Shown here: positions 37,901 through 45,083 of the stretch, piece after piece
Layout: every line of letters begins with the position of its first letter
How positions within the stretch are numbered: position 1 is the first letter of the stretch
Source of the DNA: Gnetum montanum
Taxonomy: Eukaryota > Streptophyta > Gnetopsida > Gnetales > Gnetaceae
Direction: 5' to 3'
Assembly: GCA_015680685.1 (NCBI GenBank)
Contig: MNCI01005867.1
Span: 214,348 to 278,347 of the forward strand
Length of the DNA stretch: 64,000 bases
The notes under the pieces: generated by a model
What the model was told of the DNA's origin: nothing
What the model saw: only the letters and a program-made list of their open reading frames with translations
Database searches by the model: none
Made by a program: the position numbers and the translations under genes

Positions 37901-40900
37901 TTTTCTAAATATTTCTACAACTGTCCCATTGTACAAGTACCTGGATTTACTTACGAGGTAGGTTATGATGCGTTTTCCTTTTCTGTCAGACGGGGGTACC
38001 CTGTCATTTTGGTGATCAAAGTTTTAATAATTTCGGGCGCACCTCAACGTTTCAATGGGTTTTTAATTTATAAATTTTCATATAGGATTTTCTCACGGAC
38101 TCGTTTTATTTACAGGTACGAACATATTATTTAGAAGATATCCTTTGTTGTTTGGAGAAAGGAAAAGAAAAGGTTTCAATGGATGACTCTGAAACCATTG
38201 GCTCAGCGGGAAACAATGCGGTTCTCACTGAGGATGATAGAACCACAATGGATGATGCTATAAATGCTGCCTGGTTACAAGATGAATTTGATGTTCTAAT
38301 GAACATTATTTGTGAGAGCCCACAGCCTAATATCTGCAATTACCAGCATTCCCAATCAGGAGCTTCTCCGCTGATGGTTGCCGCTGGTAAGGGCAGAGTG
38401 GATGAGGTTTCGCTGCTGCTTAGTCTAGGTGCAAATTGCCATCTGAAGGCGAAGGATGGTAGTACGGCTTTAGATTGGGCTCGTAAAGAGCAGCAAAATC
38501 AAGCTGCAGAATTGATATCAAAAAGTAGAGAAGAAAAAGATCAGTTACAGTCTAAAGTTGAAAAGGAGTTGTTGGATAAATACATGTCCAAAGTTGACGT
38601 GGATGACGTTAATTTCAAGCTGATCAGAACTTTGCTTGAAAAAATATGTAGCAATTCCAGTTTTCTTGGCTCTGAACTTGATCAAGGAGCTATATTGATC
38701 TTTTTACCTGGATGGGAAGACATTACTCGCTGCAAAGAGACTTTGAAGTCATCTCGAGTTCTGAGCGATGGCTCAAAATTCCTGTTGCTTCCACTCCACT
38801 CAATGGTTCCTGCAAATGAACAGAAGAAAGTGTTCAAACGCCCACCTCCCAATGTCCGAAAGATAATCCTTTCTACAAACATTGCTGAAACTTCTGTAAC
38901 TATTGATGATATCACTGTTGTAATTGACAGTGGTTTCATGAAAGAGAAGAGCTACGATCCTTATGGTAATGTCTCTACTTTTCAAACTTCTTGGATTTCA
39001 AAAGCAAGTGTCAAGCAGAGAGAGGGTCGAGCTGGTCGTTGCCAACCAGGTGTCTGCTTTCATTTGTTTTCAAAAGCTCGTGCTGCATCCCTACCAGAAC
39101 ATCAAATTCCTGAAATAAAACGGACATCCCTCGAGGAGATATGTTTGCAGGTATTTTAGTTAATTCTCTTTATAGTACATTTAATGAATATTAGGATGAC
39201 TCAGTTTTCTGTTTGACTGATATGTCTACTGATGCAGGTGAAGCTACTGAACCCTGGAGGTAGCATTATTGATTTCCTCAGGAAGGCACTTGATCCTCCC
39301 CTGGAGCTTTCAGTCCGAAACGCCGTCGTATTATTGCAAGAGATAGGTGCCTTAAACCGTGAAGAGAAGCTCACAGAGTTAGGACTGCAGTTGGGCACTT
39401 TGCCATTGCATCCTTGTACCAGTAAGATGCTACTATTCGCTATCCTCATGAACTGCCTTGATCCTGCATTGACAATAGCATGTGCCTCAGGGTACAGGGA
39501 ACCGTTTGTGCTCCCAATGGGACCAGATGAAAGGAAAAGAGCTCTTGCGATGAAAATGGAACTCATATCTGCATATGGTGGATACAGTGACCATTTGGCA
39601 GTTGTTGCAGCTTTTGACGGCTGGCGAAAAGCAAGGAAACGGGGGTCTGAGCATGCATTTTGTGCTAAATATTTTGTCTCAAACCCAACCATGTTTATGC
39701 TAGATGGCATGCGGAAACAAATGCTTGGTGAACTCGATCAAAAGAAATTGCTATCAGGGGATTTGTATTCTTGCAGTCTAAATGCTTGTGATCCAGGCAT
39801 TCTGAGAGCAGTGTTGTTTGCAGGTCTATACCCAATGGTAGGAATATTACTACCCCCACAAAACTGTCAACAGAGAGGCCTTGTTATAACTCCCAGAGGT
39901 GAAAAAGTTCGCATTCACCCACGTTCAACAAATTATCGTGATTTAGTGATTTACAGTCCAAAAACTCGATATCTTGGAAGACCTCTTCTTGTGTTTGACG
40001 AGGTAACCCGTTCTGAGGCTTTGACTTCAATTAAAAATTGCAGTATTACCAAACCGTATCCATTGCTAATGCTTGCAACAGAGGTGGTTGTAGCTTCTGT
40101 TGATGAGGGTGGAATTGATGATGAAGATGAAAATGATGATGAAAATGACGCACTAGTTCTTTCACAAAAGCAGCAAAACAAATTGATGTCTTCTCCTGAT
40201 GACGTGGTTTCAGTAGTTGTAGACCGCTGGTTAAGATTTGAAGCAACATCGCTTGACGCAGCCCAAGTTTACTGTTTAAGAGAAAGGCTCCTTGAAGCAC
40301 TTGCCTTCAAAGTATAACTAGCTGTTTTCCCTTTTAATTTTTCTATGTTATGCTTCTGAATTCATGCTTTGAAATTATTCTGCTGGATTAGTATCTTCAT
40401 TTTGGTTCCTTGGTCGAATATGTTTGTCTCAATGACTAATTTCTCATTGATAATATGTCTTGCTTTTTTAAATGTTGTTCAATTCTAATGCTTCCCGTTG
40501 TTTTTTGGGTTCTTAGGTGAGATGTCCTAACATGCTTTTACCACCCGTTCTTGGCGAATCAGTTTTTGCCATTGCATGCATGTTATCCTATGATGGGGAC
40601 GTTACAATTGAACCATCTTCAGAAAGTGTACATGGCACGTCACATTTAAATAAGGAGGATGACGGCAAACAACCAAATCATCAAAAAGATGCTCCTTCCG
40701 ACAAAAAGGACAGAAAAGTAAATCAGACCTCTGGTGCAAACGCTTCTGCTACCAGTTCAGGAAACAAAAATTCTAGAGGTGCATCTACAGCACAGAAACA
40801 AACTAATGCATCTGCTGCACATAAACCAAAGGGTGCATCTCCACATGTTAAGCAACAATATGTACAAGTCCGTGATGGAAGAGCTGCAACTGTAGAGGCA

Positions 40901-40915
40901 AGGATGGAAAACTGA
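4813..40915 (+). CDS. DEIH-box RNA helicase with R3H and ankyrin domains (NIH / DExH6-like), 14 exons
   Basis: Exons by GT-AG junctions and phase: 4813-4936, 11772-11862, 12908-13214, 13300-13374, 13557-13601, 24977-25067, 25156-25214, 35758-35928, 37483-37535, 37613-37646, 37868-37957, 38116-39150, 39238-40311, 40517-40915. They sum to 3648 nt, 1215 residues. Domain order: R3H (about 42-75), RecA1 with GETGCGKST (205-213), DEIH box (322-325) and SAT (354-356), an ankyrin insert (about 461-516), RecA2 with [11 protein letters not shown] (near 634) and QREGRAGR (near 681), HA2 and OB-fold (726-1083), and a polar Ser/Ala/Lys/Asn-rich tail. Family knowledge: ATP-dependent nucleic-acid unwinding by a nuclear plant helicase, with an R3H/ankyrin layout shared with animal YTHDC2. 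No YTH domain is visible. All key motifs are intact and no frame break was found. ATG 4813 is the first in-frame ATG and has A at -3 and G at +4. Confidence 0.93.
6110..6470 (+). mobile_element. RTE-type LINE 3' fragment
   Basis: A broken frame resembles the RTE C-terminus: [18 protein letters not shown] (the DKxRxxRLRWFGHVxRR block), then [15 protein letters not shown]. It ends in GGCTAGGATGAGG, a variant of the GGCTAGGATGATG end also seen at 10790 and 59875. It is sense to the helicase and severely 5'-truncated. Confidence 0.6.
7238..7362 (+). mobile_element. tRNA-derived SINE, copy a
   Basis: The head carries a polymerase III A box (TAGCCTAGTGGT, 7247-7258) and a B box (GGTTCAATTCT, 7289-7299) at tRNA spacing. 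The tail GGTCTTAGTGGGCAT and TTTCAGTTTCAGTTT matches copies b and c. The middle part seen in copy b (around GAAACTGGTCC) is missing, so this copy has an internal deletion. Confidence 0.7.
7655..7775 (+). repeat. Interspersed repeat, copy 1
   Basis: Segments such as GGTGCCTTTATCCCA, GGGCTGATTGTTAAGGTAGG and TTGATGCCATAGA recur in the same order and orientation at 24665-24785 in intron 5 (ATGCCTTTATC, GGGCTAACCTGTTAAGGTTGG, GTGATGCCATAGA). The family is not recognised. Confidence 0.6.
7960..8680 (+). mobile_element. LINE C-terminal (zf-RVT) fragment
   Basis: The plus-strand frame near 8148-8250 reads [17 protein letters not shown] and [10 protein letters not shown], matching the reverse-transcriptase zinc-binding (zf-RVT) region that follows RT in plant LINEs. 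Near 8345 a frame reads HMIF.IWKERN. It ends near an A-rich run at about 8665-8680. Stops make it a pseudogene. Confidence 0.55.
8871..9052. mobile_element. Foldback / MITE-like element (182 bp)
   Basis: Arms 8871-8900 and 9023-9052 are inverted repeats matching at 28 of 30 positions (left arm begins TTCCCAAATTTAAG). The interior is AT-rich and noncoding. The right arm abuts the B-box side of SINE copy b, as if it had inserted into the SINE head. No clear target duplication is visible, so the superfamily is unknown. Confidence 0.5.
9053..9195 (+). mobile_element. tRNA-derived SINE, copy b (head truncated)
   Basis: It starts near the B box (AGGTTAGATCCCACT) and continues through GCAGCACTGAGTTATAAAA, ATTCTGAAACTGGTCC, GGTCTTAGTGGACATAAG and TTCCAGTTTCAGTTTC. 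This copy gives the fullest view of the SINE body and tail. The A-box end is replaced by the foldback element. Confidence 0.65.
10640..10815 (+). mobile_element. RTE-type LINE 3' fragment
   Basis: The sequence GATATCCAAGATTTGGGAGT encodes DIQDLG, a common RTE C-terminal block. It runs to GGTACAAGGCTAGGATGATG at about 10780-10800, the RTE 3' terminus also seen at 59875. Confidence 0.55.
11772..13601 (+). CDS. Helicase exons 2-5 (R3H domain to Walker A)
   Basis: Exon 2 (11772-11862) encodes the R3H core [14 protein letters not shown]. Exon 3 (12908-13214) encodes a polar linker starting [12 protein letters not shown]. Exon 4 (13300-13374) encodes the region before the helicase core, ending AVDSHQ. 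Exon 5 (13557-13601) is only 45 bp and encodes [15 protein letters not shown], the Walker A motif. Junction phases are 1, 2, 0, 0, 0 and all splice sites are GT-AG. Confidence 0.9.
14395..15170 (-). pseudogene. Copia integrase and GAG-pre-integrase fragment (inverted part)
   Basis: On the minus strand, 15170 to about 14925 gives a GAG-pre-integrase region ([11 protein letters not shown], then [10 protein letters not shown]). From 14920 down there is an integrase core with [13 protein letters not shown] and [15 protein letters not shown]. It stops at SPLQ near 14400, where the rest of integrase, RT and RNase H should follow. Those parts are found in the opposite orientation from about 18270. 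A short internal duplication (35-bp period, 14746-14803) lies inside. Confidence 0.8.
15171..16140 (-). mobile_element. GC-richer insert inside the copia element, possible solo LTR
   Basis: This block interrupts the copia GAG-pre-integrase region and has no copia coding content. It differs in composition from its surroundings. It has a minus-strand TATA-like TTATAAAA at 15871-15878, a GA-rich run at 15425-15460 and a 22-bp tandem array at 16014-16087. The left edge reads TGTTTTAGGAGAC, so on the minus strand it ends in CA, as an LTR does. I could not find a matching target duplication at the right edge, so the boundary at about 16140 and the LTR call are tentative. Confidence 0.4.
16014..16087. 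repeat. 22-bp minisatellite, 3 units plus part
   Basis: Units TAATGATCGTAACC(A/G)CC.. begin at 16014, 16036 and 16058, with a partial unit at 16080. Units differ at a few positions. Confidence 0.85.
16170..17612 (-). pseudogene. Copia gag and protease (inverted part)
   Basis: On the minus strand, gag begins at ATG 17612 ([16 protein letters not shown]) and continues with [13 protein letters not shown] and [11 protein letters not shown], through one stop and small frameshifts. A CxxC zinc knuckle near 16830 reads in another frame ([13 protein letters not shown]). Protease follows at about 16573-16300 with [14 protein letters not shown] (the usual DSGATDHM with R for G) and [15 protein letters not shown]. 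The start follows the PBS directly, as in intact copia elements. Confidence 0.8.
17656..17763 (-). mobile_element. Partial copia LTR with tRNA-iMet PBS
   Basis: Positions 17643-17655 on the minus strand read TGGTATCAAAGCC, the copia primer-binding site. The LTR end abuts it at 17656. About 108 bp match the 3' LTR at 20553-20823 (GAATTCTTATTCTTCATAG, GCCTATAT, GTTTCTTGTACTC). The LTR then stops and joins plus-strand gag at about 17763, with only 2-3 bp of overlap at the join. Confidence 0.75.
18195..18240 (+). repeat. 23-bp tandem duplication in copia gag
   Basis: TACTTCAACATTCTCAACC(G/A)TCA occurs twice head-to-tail at 18195-18217 and 18218-18240. The minus-strand gag copy has only one unit. 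Confidence 0.85.
19138..19209 (+). repeat. 36-bp tandem duplication inside copia RT
   Basis: Two head-to-tail copies (19138-19173 and 19174-19209) differ at the last base. They duplicate [12 protein letters not shown] in frame, adding 12 residues to the conserved RT start. Confidence 0.9.
20553..20823 (+). mobile_element. Copia 3' LTR (271 bp)
   Basis: It is bounded by TGTGGAATT and AATTCCACA inverted ends and starts directly after the polypurine tract. A TATA-like CATTATAAATAGC lies near 20740. The five bases after it (CATAC, 20824-20828) also occur at 14388-14392, two bases before the left edge of the copia complex. Confidence 0.85.
21237..21304 (+). repeat. 34-bp perfect tandem duplication
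   Basis: TATGTTTATTATGTAACTGA and the following 14 bases are repeated head-to-tail at 21237-21270 and 21271-21304, in otherwise ordinary intron DNA. Confidence 0.85.
22255..22741 (+). repeat. ~246-bp tandem duplication, diverged
   Basis: The order GGCTCC..TGAACCC, TTGGCATAAA.TGAGA, GGGCCCCA.TCATGA, ATCAACAACA and GTCCATGCACCTTATC occurs in 22255-22500 and again in 22501-22741. Substitutions are frequent, so the event is old. No coding function is seen. Confidence 0.7.
22742..24350 (-). mobile_element. LINE zf-RVT fragment and charged coiled-coil-like remnant
   Basis: On the minus strand, near 23925-23800, the frame reads [15 protein letters not shown] and [15 protein letters not shown], typical of the zf-RVT domain after plant LINE RT. 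Further along the minus strand (about 23300-22960) a broken frame is rich in E, K and R ([28 protein letters not shown]), suggesting a coiled coil. Whether both parts come from one element is unclear. Multiple stops are present. Confidence 0.45.
24665..24785 (+). repeat. Interspersed repeat, copy 2
   Basis: Same orientation and segment order as 7655-7775 (GATGCCTTTATC, GGGCTAACCTGTTAAGG, GTGATGCCATAGA). Confidence 0.6.
24977..25214 (+). CDS. Helicase exons 6-7 (motif Ia region)
   Basis: Exon 6 (24977-25067) encodes [10 protein letters not shown] and SQPRRISAS (motif Ia). Exon 7 (25156-25214) encodes [11 protein letters not shown] and GGNVGYQ. The pair lies between the two largest introns and would be skipped easily by a gene finder. 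Confidence 0.92.
27214..27840 (+). pseudogene. Unrecognised 208-codon frame broken by one TGA
   Basis: A frame from ATG 27214 ([17 protein letters not shown]) runs to a TGA at 27433-27435 after [12 protein letters not shown]. It then stays open in the same frame to TAA 27838-27840 ([33 protein letters not shown]). The first part has YFCNLCND, a CxxC pair, and further cysteines. A 627-bp frame with one stop is unusual for this AT-rich intron DNA. I do not recognise the family. It could be a decayed transposon protein or a processed pseudogene. No splice signal linking it to the helicase frame was found. Confidence 0.35.
28620..29870 (+). mobile_element. Small non-autonomous LTR element (copia-primed)
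   Basis: A candidate LTR end at 28876 (GACTAGCA) is followed at once by TGGTATCAAACAG (28877-28889), a tRNA-iMet-type PBS. Upstream are GGTTACCAAGAAAACCC and AATAGCCTATAAAAAGTGC. A related block (GGTTACCATGAAAACCC, AATAGCCCATAAAGAGATCC) recurs near 29758-29800. The ~0.8 kb between shows no gag or pol. The outer ends and target duplication are unresolved. Confidence 0.45.
30037..30149 (+). repeat. 56-bp tandem duplication
   Basis: CAATTAATAG(C/T)AATCATTCAA starts at 30037 and 30093. The rest of each unit includes ATGGGT(A/C)AAATAAAAAAAA. It lies at the 3' end of the antisense L1 LINE. Confidence 0.75.
30150..33960 (-). mobile_element. L1-like LINE, near full-length but decayed, antisense in intron 7
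   Basis: Minus-strand pieces in L1 order: an ORF1-like end ([20 protein letters not shown], about 33690-33640), endonuclease ([33 protein letters not shown], about 32930-32770), RT with [11 protein letters not shown] (about 31430) and [12 protein letters not shown] (a YADD variant, about 31115), and a C-terminal region (about 30690-30346). Each open piece is under 200 codons, with stops and shifts between. Part of the C-terminal region is duplicated with a 100-bp period (AAATTGATCCAATAACCTG at 30204 and 30304). Confidence 0.75.
35758..40915 (+). CDS. Helicase exons 8-14 (motif Ib to C-terminus)
   Basis: Exon 8 encodes [18 protein letters not shown] and ends THIIM. Exons 9 and 10 (53 and 34 bp) encode [12 protein letters not shown] and [10 protein letters not shown]. 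Exon 11 encodes [15 protein letters not shown]. Exon 12 (1035 bp) holds the ankyrin insert and RecA2. Exon 13 (1074 bp) holds HA2 and the OB-fold ([16 protein letters not shown]). Exon 14 ends at TGA 40913-40915 with a low-complexity hydrophilic tail. Confidence 0.93.
35929..37482 (+). other. Helicase intron 8 (1.55 kb)
   Basis: GT at 35929 and AG at 37482. AT-rich, no coding or repeat signal that I can support. Confidence 0.7.
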
Positions 40916-42196
40916 CGGAGCAAACCTGACAGATGGTAACCCAAATGGAGACGTCACATCCCACTGTTGCTCTGAAAATTGTATTGTGTTCTGTTTTCTT
41001 TGTAACGGATTGCTTATAAAATTACATGCATAATCGAGTTCTTCATTTTGCTTTTTTGAAGTTCATGGTTCTTGCGAAGGAAGGCCATTTCAAATTGGCT
41101 GTGGTTATGAATCTTTGCTGTCATGATGGAAATGATAGTTGGGTTGTCATTAAATTGCATATGGTTTCCTATCCATTTCTAGCAAATTTATCGTGGCTAA
41201 AAGTGATGGGGAATCATTTAAGATGGTGTACGCCGTTGCAATCAACATAAAGGATTATGAATCTTCCTCGATGAATTTTTGTTTCTTTTTAAGATAAGCT
41301 GAAACCTAAAAACTATTTTTTAAGGTTTAATGTAAAAATATAAATGGTAGGTGAACGCAAATTTTCAAGTGTTTCTTTAGTTATAGAATCATCCTGATAC
41401 CTCTAAAATGTATAAAGGTTTAGGAGTGAAGTTCAAACTTGCAAGCCAGCAAATTATCATTGATGTATAAACGTTCATGGTGGTGTTTAATTATATATAT
41501 AGAGGTTGTAGGTATATATGTTTTAGCCTAACTTTGGATTTATTTTAACACTGGATTATTTATCTTAGTTTTATATTTCAATTAGTATATTATTTGTGAT
41601 GTATTAATGAACATATGAATAAGATTTCTTGGAGACACCGACCAAATGTGGTATAGTTGAACTTTTAATTTAAATCTCTCAAGTTTATTGTTGAATTTTT
41701 AATTTAAAGCCATCAAGTATAGTACTATAGTACTATTAGGTAATACTAAATGTTGTGACAAGGTTAGGATGATGGTGATGAGGAGTTTAGATTAAAGAAG
41801 TAAAATTATTAATTAAAAGATAAATGTTATCTTAGTGATAAAATGAAGATTGAATGGTAGATCTCATAGGGCTTGCTAGAGAGGTGGCCTGTAGGTACCA
41901 TCATGCAAGTTGTAACAGGTCTTGACAATAATTTTACCTGAGAAATGTCAATATTAATATTTTAATTGAAGTTAGAATCCTAAGAAACAAAATCGCAAGA
42001 GCACGTAGAATATGTGCAGAAGTACGCGTAAATCAAGGATATTATTGGTAAGTTGAAAATACAAGTTGAAAGCGCTTCCCACAAAATCTGTAGACTCCCC
42101 ACGCGCCACTAAAAGATTCGGGGCGGAAATGGGAACCAGCGTTGTTTCATGGCGTAACAAACAGAAAAACGTGGGAAAGGAAGAACAGAATCTATC
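40916..42196. other. Convergent intergenic region (helicase 3' / laccase 3')
   Basis: It lies between the helicase TGA and the laccase stop. It must hold both 3' UTRs and polyadenylation sites. It is AT-rich, with a short TATATATATA run near 41495, and contains no supportable gene. Confidence 0.6.
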
Positions 42197-45083
42197 TCAG
42201 CATGGCGGCAAATCCGCAGGCGGAGGAGGCAAACTCTGCGACGGACCATGGCCATTGCGGACGAGGAACGCCATGGCCAGTCCCCACGTCGTATGAATCT
42301 CCAAATGACAGTGCATGAACCACACGCCCGGATTGTCCGCCACGAAGCGGATCACAGCCCAGCCTCCGGACGGCACGCCCACGGTATTCCGCAGCGGCGG
42401 ATCCAGCAAGTTGAAGCCGGCGGCATGAACATTCTCATCGAAATTGCCCAGACCCTGCGCCACGACGTAGAAATTGAAGCCATGAATATGCACGGGATGG
42501 TTCTCGAAGCCCATCAGGAACGTGTTCTGGAACACGATCTGGACGCTGGCCCCGAACGGAACGGCCGCAGCGCGGGTGCTGAATTCCGGGTTCAGATTCA
42601 CATCCTTTTCCTGCTGCTGCTGCTGCTGCTGGTGCGTGAAATCGAACTCGCGCCGCGGCCGCTCAGGAAAATCCGCGGTGAAAACGGCGTCGTTTGGGGG
42701 GGCGGCAGACGCAAACGCGGCCTGCAGGATGGCCGTGGCGGGGAGGACGAAGGACTGGTTGTTCACGGAGGCGCTGAAGCGCTTGCCGAAGTAGCCGTTG
42801 CAGCGCTGCCCGGGCGGGCAGTCCTGCAGATTCAGCCCCACCGTGAAGAACAGGCGCTCGGTCACGTGCAGCGGCGCGCGACTTGGGTAGGTCCGGCTGT
42901 TCAGGCTGCGCAGCGACGCCGTGAAGTTGTTCGCGAACTCCGTGTCGCGGATCCTGGGCAGCGGGTGCCCGCCCGCGGCGATCTTCGCGGCTCGCGGTTG
43001 GAGTTTCGCGGTCGCCGGAGATGCCGCGCCGGCGTAGTGGAGGATCGCCGTGGTCGTGGCGTGGTCATATGGGACGGAGGCCGTGGCGTAGGGGCGGGCC
43101 GCCATTATGTACGTGGAAGGAGCTTGGTCGGCTGTTAGCAGTAGGCTCATTGTTTGGCCCGGTGCTGCCATGATTGCTCTGGTTTTTATGGGTTTGATGT
43201 AGCAGCCGTCCACTTCTACCACTGTCACGTCGTGCTTCTCGATTGCCAAGAAGAGTTCGTCGTTCAGCGCTGCGTTTATCAGTCGCAGCATGTACGTCTT
43301 CCCTCTCTCCACCGTTTGCTTGAAAGCATCTGCACATCAAGTTTTTGGTGTTACGCTGAACATGGATGGATGGATGGATACTCGGAAAATTTTTGCTTTA
43401 TTCGGATCGGTTTCACTTGTCTATCAATCGATGGGGACGCTGCAACAATGACACTGAAAAGCTGGGTTTGAAAAGAAATGCATTCACCTAGGCACGTATT
43501 CACGATTCCAAGGCTGGGTTTGAAAAGAAGAATTATCATTAGCTTAACATTACTAGAATATGTATGTGTATCTTGGTACCGACCTGGGTTTGGCCTTTCG
43601 CCTTGGGTTCAAGCTCCCAAGACCGCACGTGAAAACAAGTAACTTGCCCCTTGTTAATCACATATTGAGCTTCTCCTAAACATGCCCGCCCACATTGGTC
43701 CAAATGAGCTCGTGCATCAGCTGCTCAAACAGATGCATATATATATATAGGGTATGGTTGAACTTGCGGTTTGGTTTCATTCTCCTCAAGCACAGGCAAC
43801 CAGGATATGAGAGAAATGCCGTGACACGCGTTACATGAGAGGTGGCGGTTAACCTGAACTATGACGATGCACAAGCCTCGTTTGAATTCCCGAAATACCG
43901 ATAGCTAAGTTTGCAAGTGTGTTTCATGACTCTCAGTCTCTACTTTGTACCTATCTCGCTAAAATTTTGTCGTTTATGTCATGTTTGTTAATAACTTGAT
44001 GTTACGAGTATCGTAGGATGAACCTTGCAGAGATGACATTTAAGTACCTTGAGCAGAGCATGGGGAGAGCAATCCCGGCTGCGAATTGATGGTGTAAGTT
44101 GCAGATACTTTGGGCCCCCCGCCATATTTGATAACCTCGGCCTCTACAGACAACACATCTTCATTCCACCATTCCCCTGCACCAGCCATTGCATTGTTAG
44201 ATACTAGTATTCTCAACGCAACCATGTACTTTTACTATTTAGAACAAGTGTGATACTGTGATATATACTTCCGTACCTAGAATAATGGGAATCTCCATGT
44301 CGGGTTTGGGAAAAGGGTATGGGAGGGAGGGTCGAATAATGAAGGCCCCATGCACGGATGCTCTCTGCCACGACAGGTGAGCGTGCCAAAACAATGTCCC
44401 TCTGTGATCATCCACGGAGAATTTGTATGTATAAGTGTGACCTTGCTGAATCGGGCACTGTGTAATATATGCAGGTCCGTCGAACCAGCCCGTTCTCATC
44501 TGCCTGATTCCATGCCTGCCCATTCATTCCATTTCAATTTATTACACTACAAATTACTAGCATACAGAGAAATTCCAAGAAAACAGTATAGTTTTTACCC
44601 GGTAAGAGAATTTCACGTGGGGAAAAAAGTTTCTAAAGAAATTGCGTATAACTAGCCAATTAAGCTCAGCTAGCTAGCATTCATGAATGCATTGTAATTA
44701 CCAGTGAATGGTGGTGTTGTGGTGCACATGATTTGTGACACGAACAACAACATTGTCTCCCTCGTCCACATGGATGGCTGGTCCAGGATACTGGCCATTC
44801 ACCGTCAGCAATGCCTTGCTCCGGCACAGCCTCGTCACATTTACATACATTATCTGCGTACCCCACAAAATTAAGCATCATTATATTACAAGAGATGCAT
44901 AAAAAAAAACGAGAGAATATATTGATCTTCGTTGAATGAACGAATTAATGATAAAATGCAAGCTAAGCCCGGTGCTTTGTTTACATTGAAATCGAAAGTT
45001 TTAGTAGGCTTGACGTGCGTCTGCGGGCAAACTGAGCGTAACAGCGCAAGGCAAACCAGCAAAACAGATACGAAGCGAGCCAT
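42197..45083 (-). CDS. Laccase (multicopper oxidase), secreted, 583 residues, 5 exons
   Basis: Exons on the minus strand: 45083-44985, 44853-44702, 44515-44277, 44176-44048, 43329-42197. All junctions are GT-AG and the total is 1752 nt. The N-terminus [20 protein letters not shown] is a signal peptide. Copper ligands are all present: HWHG (83-86), WHAHLSW (127-133), HPVHIHG (484-490) and HCHLEIH (546-552), with Leu557 in the axial type-1 position, the non-coordinating residue typical of higher-potential laccases. Family role: apoplastic oxidation of monolignols and other phenolics with reduction of oxygen to water. The last exon is strikingly GC-rich, joins what are two exons in many plant laccases, and encodes a seven-Gln run (42611-42631). 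It has no frame break and is convergent with the helicase. Confidence 0.95.
43260..43279 (-). promoter_or_regulatory. Degenerate miR397-type site in laccase exon 5
   Basis: The minus strand encodes [10 protein letters not shown], the stretch that overlaps the miR397 target in many plant laccases. Compared with the conserved miR397 sequence, this site (ATAAACGCAGCGCTGAACGA) has about five non-Watson-Crick positions over 20, one of them a possible G:U. Regulation by miR397 is therefore doubtful. Confidence 0.4.
43330..44047 (-). other. Laccase intron 4 (718 bp)
   Basis: GT-AG intron between exons 4 and 5. It holds simple repeats: GGAT units near 43364-43379 and an AT run near 43737-43752. Nothing else is supported. 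Confidence 0.75.

Noticed and set aside
38682-38985. Antisense frames over helicase exon 12
   Set aside because: Shadows of a conserved coding exon.
42248-43138. Long (296-codon) plus-strand frame opposite laccase exon 5
   Set aside because: It is the antisense shadow of a GC-rich exon, has Arg/Gly/Val-rich composition and no family features.
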